Assembly (NCBI RefSeq): GCF_019393635.1
Contig: NC_057865.1
Location: 298,318,385 to 298,382,384, forward strand
DNA length: 64,000 nt
Direction of reading: 5' to 3'
Source: Dromiciops gliroides
Lineage: Eukaryota; Chordata; Mammalia; Microbiotheria; Microbiotheriidae
Every line of letters begins with the position of its first letter. Positions within the stretch are counted from its first letter, which is position 1. The position numbers and the translations under genes were made by a program. The notes below the pieces were generated by a model that saw only the letters and a list, made by a program, of their open reading frames with translations, searched no databases and was not told the origin of the DNA. Positions 43,400 to 54,163 of the stretch are shown one piece after another.

Positions 43400-43565
43400 G
43401 ATGTCTGTGGTATAATGGGACAGGCATTGGACTTGCCATTAGATATCTTTTTGTTGAAGTCACAGCTCTACCAGTTCTAGCTATGTTATCTTGGGCAAGT
43501 CTGTCTCTCTGATTTCAGGATCCTTCGTCTGTAACATGTGGACAGTGATCCTTTCGCTGCTTAAC
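43400..43565 (+). mobile_element. MIR relic
   Basis: 'tgtggtataatgggacaggc', 'aagtcacagctctaccagtt', 'ttatcttgggcaagtctgtc' in MIR order. Confidence 0.65.
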
Positions 43566-43599
43566 TCATGATATTCTTTTAGGGTCAAATAAGATGTTG

Positions 43600-44155
43600 G
43601 CAAACAAAAACTCCTGTTTGCCATTTAAATTCCTTCACATCCTGGCCAATTCCTACCTTTCTATACTCTTGAGAATTTAATCTGCTCCATGAACTCTGCA
43701 AGCCAGTGAGATTGCTCTCCTTGCTGTTACTCAAATGTAGACATCACCCTCATGATGCCATAGATACTTTTCCAGAACAGAGCACCACTACACCACCACT
43801 ACTATGACCATCAATACCCACAAGAACAATGACAACTCATGTCCAGCCCATGTTTCTTTGCACAGATTGTCCCCAGTGCCTTACATGCTATCTCTCCTTA
43901 CATCCACCTTCTGTTTCTCTGACTCCCTTTATGATTCAAATCAAATCCCATTTTGTGCTAGAGACTTTTCCCTGCTTCCATACCCTCCCCCCATTCGCAG
44001 ATATCTTGTATGAAACTGGCTATTTACATATTGCCTCTCATTGGAATGTGAACTCTTTGTAGTCAGTGTGGTTTTTTTCCACCTTTCAAGTAACATCCTA
44101 AGTGCTTGGCACTGAACTTGGCCTATGGCACATGTTTAAGAAATGCTTGGTGACT
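43600..44155 (+). mobile_element. LINE-2 3' relic
   Basis: 'ccatttaaattccttcacat', 'cccagtgccttacatgctat', 'tctgactccctttatgattc', 'ttggaatgtgaactctttgt' and 'agtgcttggcactgaacttg'. Sense L2 3' order. Confidence 0.65.
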
Positions 44156-44224
44156 AACTGTTGGCCAAGCACTATATTGAGTTTCCTCTTCAACAAATGG
44201 CTTTCCTCATCTTAGACTTACTGT

Positions 44225-44228
<4 letters not shown>

Positions 44229-44290
<62 letters not shown>
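44229..44290. repeat. Pure (AT)31 microsatellite
   Basis: 62 uninterrupted bases of alternating A and T. Self-complementary, so it can form a cruciform in supercoiled DNA. It gives an (Ile-Tyr)n artefact frame at 44227-44490. Confidence 0.98.
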
Positions 44291-44295
<5 letters not shown>

Positions 44296-45224
44296 CTCAG
44301 AAAACAGTCTCTTCCACCCAACAAAAAGCTGTATGATTACATGATGCACAAACCTCTCTCCTGAGTTCTGATCATCTGTGTAATAAGTGTGGTCAGAGAT
44401 CTTAATGTTCACCCCTACTAAACACTGCATAGAAAATGGCTGCTCTATTTTCCCCTGAAATTCCAGAATAGCCTGCTCTTCAACATTCACAAGCTATGGT
44501 GGACAGATTCAAGTACAAATTTGTGTGATGATCATCCGTGTTCACAAACCTACCCCCCCCATGTCTGCTCCATTTAAAGGGACAGACCATCCTTTTTCAT
44601 TTGCTCCCTTTGTGATTGTTCATAAGAAGGCTAACCTCAAATTCAATCATCCATGAAATTGAGCCTGTTTGAGGGCTCCAGGTCCTCTCTGTTTATGCCC
44701 CTGGTAAGGATGGCTGACTTAGAGATTGCTGGTTGCCAGACTTGGTTGGGTAAATGGATAAAGCCCCAGGGGTATTCAAATCCCAGTCCTTCCTGGCCAG
44801 TCTGTCAGCTGAAATATTTCAGATTTGTGATTGTTCCTCTTCTCTCAAGATACATTTTCTGCCCCCCCTCCACCCAATTTTTTACCTCAATTACAACTCC
44901 TGTAAGGGCAGTTCAGCCTGAGGCTGGGCTGGGGAAAAACAGAAATGGGGGTTTTGTCTGAGTGATAAATTAACTCTCTCCTTGCAGGTGTCACTACTTT
45001 GGTTTCTCATGAGTAAAGAATTGGTTTAACGGGAGTTTGAAAAAGTGAAAACCAGACTAAAGTATCCAATTTCCTTTCATCTATTTCTTGATGGGAGCAG
45101 CATCATCAGGAGGACACTTTCCTTTAGACTTTCAGGAGCTCCAAAATGCAGTCTGCAGAGATAGTGACATGTTCTAGATTTAAGAACTCAGCTCTTATTT
45201 TTATAATGTTTCTGAGACTTAGTG
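44291..45224. other. Unassigned
   Basis: Nothing recognised. The 44653-44961 (+) frame of 102 codons has no motif. Confidence 0.4.
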
Positions 45225-45372
45225 GCTTCTCCAGAATAACCCTAAGGAGTACTTAGTGCAGGTAGAGTTGTTCCCAATTCATGGATAAGGAAACTGAGTC
45301 TCTGTGGATTCAAATGACATATTCAAGGTCATGTGGTCCAGGAAATAGCAAGAGTCATTTTTGGGGTACAAA
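45225..45372 (-). mobile_element. MIR relic, antisense
   Basis: 'ttcatggataaggaaactga' and 'catattcaaggtcatgtggt'. Confidence 0.6.
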
Positions 45373-45544
45373 TCCTGCTATCCTATTCAAATCTAGCAAT
45401 CTTTCCATGATGTGATGATGACTGAGACACAAGAGAGAGCTACACCTGGAGGTGCCTTTGGAAAACAATTGTCCACACCATCTCCACCATATGCAGATAT
45501 CTGAATTTTCCACATAAGAGGGTATTCTATAATGAATGCTACCA

Positions 45545-45688
45545 AAAATGGCCAACATTTCTAAAGCCTTTAAGACTTGCAAGATGCCAAACTTTCATTT
45601 TCACATTTGACCCTCAAGTTGATGTTTTTCATTTTATAGATAATGAAACTGAGGCTCAGAGTGATTTATCATGTAAGATGATCTGGGT
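45545..45688 (-). mobile_element. MIR relic, antisense
   Basis: 'cttttacat'-like 'tttcacatttgaccctcaag' and 'atagataatgaaactgaggc'. Confidence 0.6.
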
Positions 45689-45699
45689 TTTTATGTCTT

Positions 45700-46021
45700 A
45701 AAAATAAAGTTATTAAGTACCTATTATATTCAAGGGACTGAGCTAAGTGCTTTACAAATATTATCCATTTGATCCTCACAGAAATCCTGAGAGATAGCTG
45801 TTGTTATTATTTCAATTTTATAGTTGAGGAAAATGAGGCAAATGAATGTTATTTGACTTGTTTAGCTTCTCATCTAGTAAAAGTAACTTGCCAATCAATA
45901 GGGTGGAGTGACTTGCTCAGCTAGTGTCTGAGGCCAGATTTAAGATCTTCCAGAGTCTGGAAGATGGGCCTTCCAGACTCCAGGCCCAGTGCAATATCCA
46001 CTGTGTCACCTAGTTGCCCCA
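45700..46021 (-). mobile_element. MIR/CORE-SINE, antisense, full length
   Basis: 'ttaagtacctattatattca', 'ctgagctaagtgctttacaa', 'tttgatcctcacagaaatcc', 'gtgacttgctcagctagtgt', 'ccactgtgtcacctagttgc'. The tRNA head at the right end is well preserved. Confidence 0.8.
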
Positions 46022-46824
46022 TGCTGGAGCAGATGGGGATAATGGCCAGAATGCAGGTAGCATGGTGAGGAGATGACCAGCAAGTGTCCTGCACAAAATT
46101 GCCACTTAATTAATTCCTGCTGATTGATTTATTCTCAAACCTAGATTACTCTTCTCCTTCAGAGTTAGGGAAGTAGATCCAGGCTTTGTGAGTACAAAAA
46201 CTGGCTTCATGGGTTTCTTTTAATAATATTCGCAACCCATTAAACACTTGTGTGCCATTGTTCTTAAACCTCTCCCAAGTCCAGGTATGCATGTTTCCCC
46301 ATGGGCAGTTTGAATCATGTACATATGACCTTGGCAGTCTGTGCTCTCACGTCTTTACCAATGGAAAGGACTGGGGGAGGTGGGGGAAGGGGATCCAGGT
46401 TGTCCATGGAATGGTTATATTTCTCTGAAGCATCCATATTAATGACCAAGTTCCAGGCTGGATTGATGGATAATTTCTTTGAACTATTATCTATTTACTT
46501 CATTTAACTAAATTATCAAAGTTGCTAAGCGAATAAAGTCAATTGATTTCACTCTTTGCCATACCTCTTGTGGTCACACAGTCATATACCGTCATGTGTC
46601 CCTGGTTTCAAATGGCTATAAACATTTTTGAATAAGGGGATTCGATTAACCGCCTTTTAGTGGCATGGAAATAATTTCAAGGGCATGCTTATCATGGCAG
46701 CTGTTACTGTCCTAGGAGCTGTAATGAAATGTCTGAAAACAGGAACGATGGAAGGTTTCTGTTTCTCCCCTTTTTAACCTGGTGTGACTAGATAGTCTGC
46801 AAGTCAATTTAAATCTAGCTAAAT
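46022..46824. other. Unassigned
   Basis: Nothing recognised. Frame 46301-46507 (+) contains a G-rich patch and no motif. Confidence 0.35.
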
Positions 46825-47110
46825 AAATCCAGTACTTATTAAGTGCCTACACACTTGTGATAAGATTCAATTGCTACCTTTAGGGAGTTTTCCATCTGGA
46901 GTGGGGATAAGTCCTCAATATTTTTAGAAAATAATGCCTGGTGTGTGCTGGACAGAGATACAAATAAAAGGTCACCTATGTTCTGTAGAGGAAGGTTCTC
47001 TTTACATAGAGAATTTAGGAAGAAGTAGGTAGATTGGACTTAGGCTTTAAAGGATGGGAAACATTGATGAGACAAAGGGTGGGGATGGATGGTGAGAAAT
47101 AGTGATGATG
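46825..47110 (+). mobile_element. Ancient repeat (family unassigned)
   Basis: 'attaagtgcctacacacttg', 'tagggagttttccatctgga', 'gagatacaaataaaaggtca', 'cttaggctttaaaggatggg' follow the upstream part of the ancient family. Confidence 0.5.
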
Positions 47111-47224
47111 GTATCATAGATCAAGAGTTGAATGCAGAGTTGTATTGACTGTATTTTTCTGCATATATTTCCTCTGTTGTTATGTTCAGTTTTTCTTACC
47201 CAATAGAATGAAAATTCCCTAAAA

Positions 47225-47435
47225 GTAAAGATGATTCAATTCCATGGAAAGTTATTAATCAATTTAGGGATCATCTAGGCAACACACTTTTTTACAGATG
47301 AGAAAACTGAGGCACAGAAGGGTCAAGTGACTTGCCTGAGGTCAGACTGGTAAGTAACCAGGAGAGGTAGATTTGAATTCAGCTTTCATGTTCCAAACCC
47401 ACCGTTATTTCCATTGTACCAAGATGACTTTCAGT
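47225..47435 (-). mobile_element. MIR relic, antisense
   Basis: 'ttttacagatgagaaaactg', 'aggcacagaagggtcaagtg', 'acttgcctgaggtcagactg', 'gatttgaattcagctttcat'. Confidence 0.75.
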
Positions 47436-47494
47436 TACCAAATTCAGCTTATATTCCAGGGAAAATCCTTGGCTCCCACGATTGTCTACTCTTT

Positions 47495-47720
47495 TTTCAG
47501 AATCATAGAATCCCAGAGCTGGATGAAAATTTAGTGGACATCAATCCTAATACATACCCAAACAACACAATCTTTTAGAGCAGCCACAACTAATTGCCAT
47601 CCAGATTTTGCTTGAATACCTCCAATGAGGGGGAGTTCACCACAGCAAAAGGCAGTTTATTTAATTTAGTAATAACAGGAACTTTTTCTTTACATCAAAT
47701 CTGTCTCTGGGGGGGGGGAA
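47495..47720 (-). mobile_element. CR1/L3 3' end, antisense
   Basis: 'agaatcatagaatcccagag' and 'ctggatgaaaatttagtgg' (antisense terminus), 'tgcttgaatacctccaatga', 'gggggagttcaccacagcaa', 'tctttacatcaaatctgtct'. The clearest CR1/L3 terminus in the window. Confidence 0.8.
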
Positions 47721-47929
47721 AGGAAGAAGTAGATTGTGGGGCATGTGGCATAGATGGAAAATTTGCAAGTTTGGCTGAACTATAGAGAATGTGGAAAGAA
47801 GTATGAAGGGTGTTACATAAATAAGCAAATCCCAGATGATGTGTTGAATACCACACCAAAAAATTTCAAACTTTTTAATCAAGTCAATAGTAGGATATTG
47901 TATGGTGTTTGAGCAGAGACAAGAGAAAA

Positions 47930-48062
47930 GAAAATCCATGAATGAAAGGACCTGAGGCCCAGAGACGTGAGATCACGTCCTCATGCTATTAAGTGACTTA
48001 CCCTCAACTTATACTCAAATGTTCTGAATCCCAGGCCAGCGCATTTCTGAGAGCACCTTGCT
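47930..48062 (-). mobile_element. MIR relic, antisense
   Basis: 'gacctgaggcccagagacgt', 'ctattaagtgacttaccctc', 'ctgaatcccaggccagcgca'. Confidence 0.6.
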
Positions 48063-48094
48063 CCTTCACCATAGATACAAACCATAAACAACAC

Positions 48095-48218
48095 TCATAT
48101 ACACAGAAACAGACATGGACACAGACATTGACATTGACACAGACACAAGCATGAACATAGATATAGACAAGGACATAGATACCAGCATGAACATAGACAG
48201 AGACACATACACATACGC
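48095..48218. repeat. Degenerate GACATN/GACACA hexamer array
   Basis: Repeated gacatg, gacaca, gacatt and aacata hexamers spaced at six bases over about 120 bp. It codes a Val/His/Cys-rich antisense frame (48004-48252) that is not a gene. Confidence 0.85.
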
Positions 48219-48451
48219 ATGGCCCAGCTAAAAGAGGAGGCAGGATCTGCACCTTAGAATCAGAAGTACAGGTCAGAGATCATTGGAACTAGAAGGTTGT
48301 TGAGATTGAATTCACTAAAGCCAATTGGAAACAAAAAGGAGAATAAATTGGAGGGAATTTCCAAGGCAAATCTAAGCGTCCCCTATGACTGTACTGACTA
48401 CTGATCATAAATTTTGATGATCAAAACCATAATTAGCAAATAATCTTTAAA

Positions 48452-48571
48452 GGGGCAGCTAGGTGGCACAGTGGATAAAGCACCAGCCTTGGATTCAGGA
48501 GTACCTGAGTTCAAATCTGGCCTCAGACACTTGACACTTTCTAGCTATGTGACACTGGGCAAGTCACTTTA
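48452..48571 (+). mobile_element. Short tRNA-derived SINE, 3' truncated
   Basis: 'ggggcagctaggtggcacag', 'gagtacctgagttcaaatct', 'agctatgtgacactgggcaa', then it stops at 'gtcacttt' without an A-tail. Confidence 0.92.
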
Positions 48572-49440
48572 TTTGAAGTGAGCAGGAAGACAGCTCTAGA
48601 GATAGGACACACTACCAATAAAGACCTCAAGACACCTCAAGGTTACTGCAGAGGAGATGGCCTCTGGATGTAGGTGTGTAAGACTGGAACAGAGAAGAAC
48701 CTACCTGGGGTGCGACCACCCAGGCTAGTAAAGAAACCATCTGGTAGCTTTCTGTTTTAATGATTATTGCGAACTAAATGCTACATATACCTTGACCTGG
48801 TTATTTTCCACTGATAACCTATGGTAACATGGCTACCTATCCCCATTTTAGGATATTTTATAGCTATGGCTTCTTTATGCCTGAGATGTGACACATACCA
48901 GCTAACCTTTCTCAGTCCCAGATTCCTCATGTGTAAAATGGAGATAATAATCCCTGCCCTATGAATAGAATAAGACTCAAGAAAGAAGAGAGATGCACAC
49001 ATTTTGTGAACTCCATTATGGCTGGTAGTGTTATTCCTCATTAGCATCATCTTAATCTCCCTCCTCCACATCTTCATGGTTGTCATGGTCAGAAAGATGG
49101 GGAAAACTGAAGAAGCCATCACTTCATTTCTGAATTGAAAGTTTTGGGTGGGGGAAGATCCTTTGTCTAGATTGCTCAAAGTTGTGAGTGGTCTGAGAGA
49201 GTGTGATCAAAGTCTCCTCCTCAGGACCTCATTAGAATGGGTCCCATCGCATTAAAATATCAATTTTTCTCATTTTTAACCAATCAGAGTTGATTACCAC
49301 CCTCAGGAACACCCACTCTTCAAAGGACATATAAGCATTCAGTGGGTTTTTGAGGAATCTTTGGCATTTTATAGTGCCACCGACCCCTTTTATTAACAAT
49401 CAGATATCATATTAATAACCCCCACAGCCTATCCCCCCAA
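48572..49440 (+). mobile_element. Candidate LTR-like block with MIR fragment inside
   Basis: Weak case. 'aaccaatcagagttgatta' at 49278-49296 and a TATA-like 'catataagc' at 49328-49336 lie about 45 bp apart, as in LTR promoters. A MIR fragment ('ctttctcagtcccagattcc', 'aaaatggagataataatccc') occupies 48888-48995, so the block is not homogeneous. No LTR ends were found. Confidence 0.25.
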
Positions 49441-49530
49441 AAAAGAAAGGAGCCTCAGTCAATGTGGTCCAATACTTTAGTGCTTGTTCAGGAGGAAGGC
49501 AGGGAATACCAGTCACTGTGCTATAGAAGG

Positions 49531-49541
49531 TGCTAACCCTT
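49531..49541. repeat. Left target duplication of heptamer-tailed SINE
   Basis: tgctaaccctt, repeated as tgctaacactt at 49810-49820 (one mismatch). Confidence 0.75.
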
Positions 49542-49679
49542 CCTTCCTCCTTCCTCCTTCCTCCTTCCTCCTTCCTCCTTCCTCCTTCCTCCTTCCTCCT
49601 TCCTCCTTCCTCCTTCCTCCTTCCTCCTTCCTCCTTCCTCCTTCCTCCTTCCTCCTTCCTCCTTCCTCCTTCCTCCTTC
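49542..49679 (-). repeat. (GGAGGAA)n heptamer satellite, about 20 units
   Basis: On plus the unit is ttcctcc, nearly perfect over about 138 bp. Because 7 is not a multiple of 3, each strand reads the same heptapeptide in all three frames (Glu-Glu-Gly-Gly-Arg-Arg-Lys on minus, Ser-Ser-Phe-Leu-Leu-Pro-Pro on plus), which explains the overlapping open frames. It sits where the SINE A-tail should be. Confidence 0.97.
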
Positions 49680-49809
49680 GGCAATTGGGGTTAAGTGACT
49701 TGCACAGGATCACACAGTTAGTAAGTGTCAAGGGTCTGAGGCTGGATTTGAACTTAGGTCCTTCTGAATCCAGGGCTGGTGCTCCATCCATTGAGCCACC
49801 TAGCTGCCC
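49680..49809 (-). mobile_element. Short tRNA-derived SINE, antisense, heptamer tail
   Basis: 'ggcaattggggttaagtgac', 'ttgcacaggatcacacagtt', 'gatttgaacttaggtccttc', 'gtgctccatccattgagcca', 'cctagctgccc'. The normal T-run (antisense A-tail) is replaced by the heptamer array between the SINE and its left target duplication. Confidence 0.95.
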
Positions 49810-49820
49810 TGCTAACACTT

Positions 49821-50394
49821 TTTAATGACAGAATTACCAGGCCCTTTTGGAGCACATCAGCATGAAGGAATTCCCCAGGGAAGATGTTAACAAGCCCAAC
49901 TGGCAGCAGGCACAAGATTCTCCTGAGGGGCTGGGCAGGGAGGCATGTACTATCCAGAGACAAAGCACATCAGGCCCCAAGAGGAGCCAGATGGCCCAGA
50001 TACAAGGTCCTATTCTATTACCTTTGTGGTCTGCAGAACTGCAGGACATGTTGACCTTTGGCTAAAGAATTAATGCAGCTATTTATAATGTTTTCATCAT
50101 TCTAGAACCGAGAGACAGCAAAACAAAATAAGGGGGAAGCCAAGACCACTGGGACAGCTGTTGGCTAACTCAAAAAGTCTGCCTGGTAATAGAGAGAGAG
50201 GGCTGATATTTCCAGTGTGGTCTTAATCTGCCTTTAGGTGAGACCTGGAAGCTCAATTTGTTAGGTAACCCCACCTCCATGTTCTGCATTATCTCCATAG
50301 TGTAAGGACAGGTCTTGTCTTGACTATTTGCCTTCATAGCCTAAGCCTACAGAACAATCTTTTCCTCAATCCGTAAGAGCAAATGTCTGGGATA
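49821..50394. other. Unassigned
   Basis: Frame 49847-50065 (+) of 72 codons has no recognised motif and is overlapped by antisense frames. Confidence 0.4.
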
Positions 50395-50590
50395 AGGATT
50401 TGGGACTGAGGAACAGCTGAGTACAAGTCCAGCTAAAGATTCTTGTTTGCTGTGCAAACCTGGGCAGACCATTCACCTTCTCTGTGTCTTAACTCTGTGC
50501 CTTAATTTCCTTGACTATTAAATGAAGGACTTGAACTCAGTGGCCTTTGAAATCCTTTCCAGTTCTATATCAATGATCTGATGGTCCTCA
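50395..50590 (+). mobile_element. MIR relic
   Basis: 'gagtacaagtccagctaaag', 'tgtgcaaacctgggcagacc', 'ccttaatttccttgactatt', 'cctttccagttctatatcaa'. Confidence 0.6.
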
Positions 50591-50904
50591 GTATTGGAAA
50601 ATTGACTCTCGATTCCAACATTCTTAATTCAATTCGATTTCATTCCATCAACATTGATTTTGTGCTCCCAGCACTGGCCATCCACTAGGTTGAGCAGTCG
50701 TGTGGAAGCCTGTCTTTCATCTTCTGGAAACCCTGTGGCTTGGATAGACTCGGGACCAAGTCTAAGCTCTGACACCAGCTAATGTCACACAATGGATGGG
50801 TCATTTGATCTTGCTAATACCTGTACTACCTACGTTATCTTAGTGTGATGAGAACAGAGCTATGGAAACCCACAGGAAATTATTCCTACGATTTGGTGAG
50901 ACAT
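50591..50904. other. Unassigned
   Basis: Nothing recognised apart from short MIR-like words near 50640. Confidence 0.35.
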
Positions 50905-51105
50905 TTTAGTCCAATGAGAAGAGCATGTAGGGCAGGAAGTCAGGAGAATTGAGTTCAAATCCCATTTCTGCCATTTGCCAGCTGGGTGGCTGCAGAAAAG
51001 AAACAATGTTTCTTGTCTTCCTCCTTGGGAGAAGTAGAATAATCATTCAGATGCTACCTATCTCACAGGGTTGTTGGTGTCTAAGTGTTGTATGAGCCTA
51101 AAAAC
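50905..51105 (+). mobile_element. MIR relic
   Basis: 'gagttcaaatcccatttctg', 'gccatttgccagctgggtgg', 'ctatctcacagggttgttgg'. Confidence 0.7.
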
Positions 51106-51361
51106 ATGGAACTGAGAAGGATTATTATTACAGTGTATTATTCCACAAAACACCCATGTCGTGACCTCATCACAGAAGAAGCAATCACATACATATGACT
51201 CTCCAGTAGTCAATGTTTAGTACAGACATATTTATTGATTTTCATATCCCCTCATCTCTATTGCCCTCCATCCTAAAAACCAGTTTGCATAGAGGACAAA
51301 ATAAATGCAAGCTAGTTTGGGAAATGGAGGGCAAGAGCAGATGAGGGATCTGTATATCTAG

Positions 51362-51492
51362 ATTTGCTGTGTATATATGTGTATACATCCACATGCATAC
51401 AGTATATACATGTTCAATAGATGCATATGTATATATATATGTATATGTAATTTATATATGTATATGTATGCATGAACATATGTATACAAATG
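51362..51492. repeat. TATG/TATA microsatellite
   Basis: Imperfect tatg and tatata units with catg interruptions. Confidence 0.85.
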
Positions 51493-51517
51493 ATTAATAA
51501 AGTCTTTTTATTGATGT

Positions 51518-51738
51518 GGTAGCTAGCTAGGTCAGTGGATAGATCGTGGAGTCAGAAAGATCTGAATCCACATCTGGCCTCAGACACTTACTAGCTGTGT
51601 GACCCTGGACAAGAGACTTCACAGTTTGCCTCAGTTTCCTCAATTATAAAATGAAATGGAGAAGAAAATGGAAAACCACTCTAATACTCTCATGAAGAGT
51701 TGCACACAACTTAAACAACCAAACAAAATAATTATTAT
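51518..51738 (+). mobile_element. MAR1-type CORE-SINE
   Basis: 'ggtcagtggatagatcgtgg', 'catctggcctcagacactta', 'ctgtgtgaccctggacaaga', 'gcctcagtttcctcaattat', 'gagaagaaaatggaaaacca', 'gagttgcacacaacttaaac'. Confidence 0.9.
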
Positions 51739-52084
51739 TAATAAATTGATTGATAGGAGAGTCTTTCTCTTATCACTGGACTGTTAAATGACACAGAGGA
51801 AGGAAAGTCTATAGTGGATGGGCTCAATTCTTCCCATAGAACTTTATGGCACTGGATAGAGATAAATTCCAGGGAATGAAAAGATAGGATGAACTTGTGA
51901 ACAACCCAGAGCTATCACACAATCCATGTAAGTAACTGTACCACAGCACAGAGATGGTAGATACTTGATTCTTCTTTAGTACTTTATCCACTGTAACATC
52001 TGGAGATACATCCCAAGAGGTGGGATCCCTGTGTGGGGAAGTCTCTTCCCCAGTGTTTATCACAATTTGTTCCTTAAGATTCTT
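51739..52084. other. Unassigned
   Basis: Contains most of the antisense frame 51824-52132 (102 codons), which shows no motif and ends within a MIR. Confidence 0.4.
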
Positions 52085-52195
52085 CAGAGTTGCCTGAGCG
52101 TCAGTGAGTATAAGTGGCTCCCTCATGGCCACAGAGTCAGCAAATGTCAGAGGAAAGATTTGAACCCAGATCTCTCAGCCTTCCATTGTCATGCT
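52085..52195 (-). mobile_element. MIR fragment, antisense
   Basis: 'ggccacagagtcagcaaatg' and 'gatttgaacccagatctctc'. Confidence 0.6.
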
Positions 52196-52364
52196 CTGTG
52201 AACTTCTGCCATTCATAGTGGTTGGCATCCTAGGGAGCTAACATTATGGCAATAGAGTTTCATAGTATGTCATTTTCCTTTATGTGTCACTTTAAGGCTC
52301 ACACAACCCTTTCCTCATAAACAGGCAGTTAGACAAGAAGATATAGTAGATAATAATAATAACA

Positions 52365-52625
52365 ACTCCCATTTCTATCACATTTTAAGGTTTACAAAGT
52401 TGTTCATTCCCTCTACATACAGCCAGGGAGACATAGCATAAGAATCATGATTCCCTTTTCATGGATATAGAAAAAGTAATTGGTAGTCCTGGAAGAGGCT
52501 CTGCAGTTGGCCAGCAAATGGCCATGACCCTCATGGCAGATCCCCTCCCTTCTCTGGGACTCAGTTTATTCATCTGTAAAATGAGAGGCTTGGACAAGAT
52601 GCTCCCTTATAGCTCTAATGCATCT
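52365..52625 (+). mobile_element. MIR fragments
   Basis: An antisense piece ('cattttaaggtttacaaagt', 52380) precedes a sense CORE ('ggactcagtttattcatctg', 'taaaatgagaggcttggaca', 52555-52610). Confidence 0.5.
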
Positions 52626-53499
52626 AGTGCCATACCCAGCATGCCCCAGATTCCATCCTTCTTTCAGAGTTCCTTACAGAGGTCACCTTGAATCTTTAGA
52701 GGACAAGCATTGTAACAACTCTGCAAAATGGTGGCTCTGAGGCTCCTCTGTGCTATCTCCTGCTTTTGAAGGGGATCAGTTGAGATCACCTCAAGTCTTG
52801 CAGCAGCAAAGAGACAAGTCCTGACTTCATCATTTCCCTCTGCAGCCCATTTCCAAGTGGACAAATCAATCTGCCTTTGATTCCTGATAAATGCCATCCC
52901 ACAGAAATTCAGATTTCCATTAAAAGGTTGGCTAATTATTATGCCATTCCTCACATCAGTTCAGGGGAAAAAATAATTTCCAAAAGCAATGACCATTCAC
53001 CTTTGGACCCATTAGAAACTCATCTTTATAATGAATTTCTGGGTATTTCTGTCTTTGTGTGATACTAAGCTGCCTTTAAGTATTGAATGATGTTCATCCT
53101 GAGGAGAACTCAAGGAAACTCACCGTTGTCTTCCATTTGATATGTGTCCTTACCAAACTTTGGCTGTTATGTTCCTAATGGATGAAATGCTTTAACCTTG
53201 CAGATGTGAACAGCCAGTTCGGAATATGATTCTGACATCTAGGCAGCATAGTAGAAAGGACATTTGACCCTGGGATATGGGTACAACTCCATTTAACCAA
53301 CGTTTCTCAAGTACTATGTGTGAAGATCCTTGGGCTTAGTAAGAAGATACAAAGGTTTTTTGTGTTTGTTTATTTTCATGACACAGGCCTTGCCAAAAGA
53401 CATTTCAAATATGCAGGGGGCAGGGGGGGAAGACACGAATAAATGGAAAAGTGAAGGGGAGGCCTGGACAAGTCCCCCTCAGAAAATTTAAGAGAAGAG
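52626..53499. other. Unassigned
   Basis: No element or gene recognised. Frame 52664-52954 (-) has no motif. Confidence 0.35.
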
Positions 53500-53608
53500 C
53501 CTTTCTTCCTGAGTTTGCTATTAACTAACTGGGGGCCTTGCACAAAGCAAAACCTCTACAAGCCTAATTTTCCTCTTCTATAAAGTGAGGGAGTTGGACT
53601 AATTTTTT
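53500..53608 (+). mobile_element. MIR, left half (outer layer of a nest)
   Basis: 'cctaattttcctcttctata' and 'aagtgagggagttggactaa' are the MIR CORE and following bases. It resumes at 54164 with 'ggactaaattattttg'. Confidence 0.65.
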
Positions 53609-53749
53609 TTTTTTGTGAGGCAATTGGGGTTAAGTGACTTGCCCAGGGTCACACAGCTAGTAAGTGTCAAGTGTCTGAGGCTGGATTTGAACTCAGGTCC
53701 TCCTGAATCCAGGGCCAGTGCTCTATCCACTGTGCCACCTAGCTGCCCC
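53609..53749 (-). mobile_element. Short tRNA-derived SINE (inner layer of a nest), antisense
   Basis: 'gtgaggcaattggggttaag', 'cccagggtcacacagctagt', 'gatttgaactcaggtcctcc', 'ccactgtgccacctagctgc'. It appears to be inserted in the antisense poly(A) of the adjoining L1 end. Confidence 0.95.
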
Positions 53750-54163
53750 TACATTATTTTTAATGGTTTTATTTTTACTTCTTAAAAAGTTTTCTTTCCT
53801 TTTTGTTTTTAATTTTTCCCCAATTACATGTAAAGATATTTTTGAGTTCCACATTTTTTCTCCCATCCTCCCTTCCCTCCCCCCTCCTAAGGCCAGTAAG
53901 CAATTTGATATAGGTTATACATTACAATCATGTTATACATATTTCCACATTAGTCCAGTTGTAAGATAAGAATCAGAACAAAAAGGAAAAAAATACAAGA
54001 AAGAATAAATGAGAAAAATACCAAAAAAAGCAACAACAAAAGTGAAAATAGTCTGCTTTAATCTGCATTCGGACTCCATGGTTCTTTTTCTGAATGCAGA
54101 TCATTTCCCAACATAAGCCTTTTGGCATTGTCTTGGATCACTGTATTGCTGAGAAGAGCTAAG
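53750..54163 (-). mobile_element. LINE-1 3' UTR fragment (middle layer of a nest), antisense
   Basis: 'tttttccccaattacatgta', 'cctcccttccctcccccctc', 'taggttatacattacaatca', 'aatagtctgctttaatctgc', 'ttttggcattgtcttggatc'. A ~410 bp 5'-truncated L1 end. The word ggactaa(a)tt at 53596 and 54164 is the likely target duplication. Confidence 0.8.

Noticed and set aside
48004..48252. Val/Cys/His-rich antisense frame resembling a small cysteine-rich protein
   Set aside because: It arises from the degenerate GACATN hexamer array.
49412..49825. Three long open frames on both strands with heptapeptide repeats
   Set aside because: They are produced by the 7-bp satellite, which reads the same heptapeptide in every frame, and they end in a SINE.
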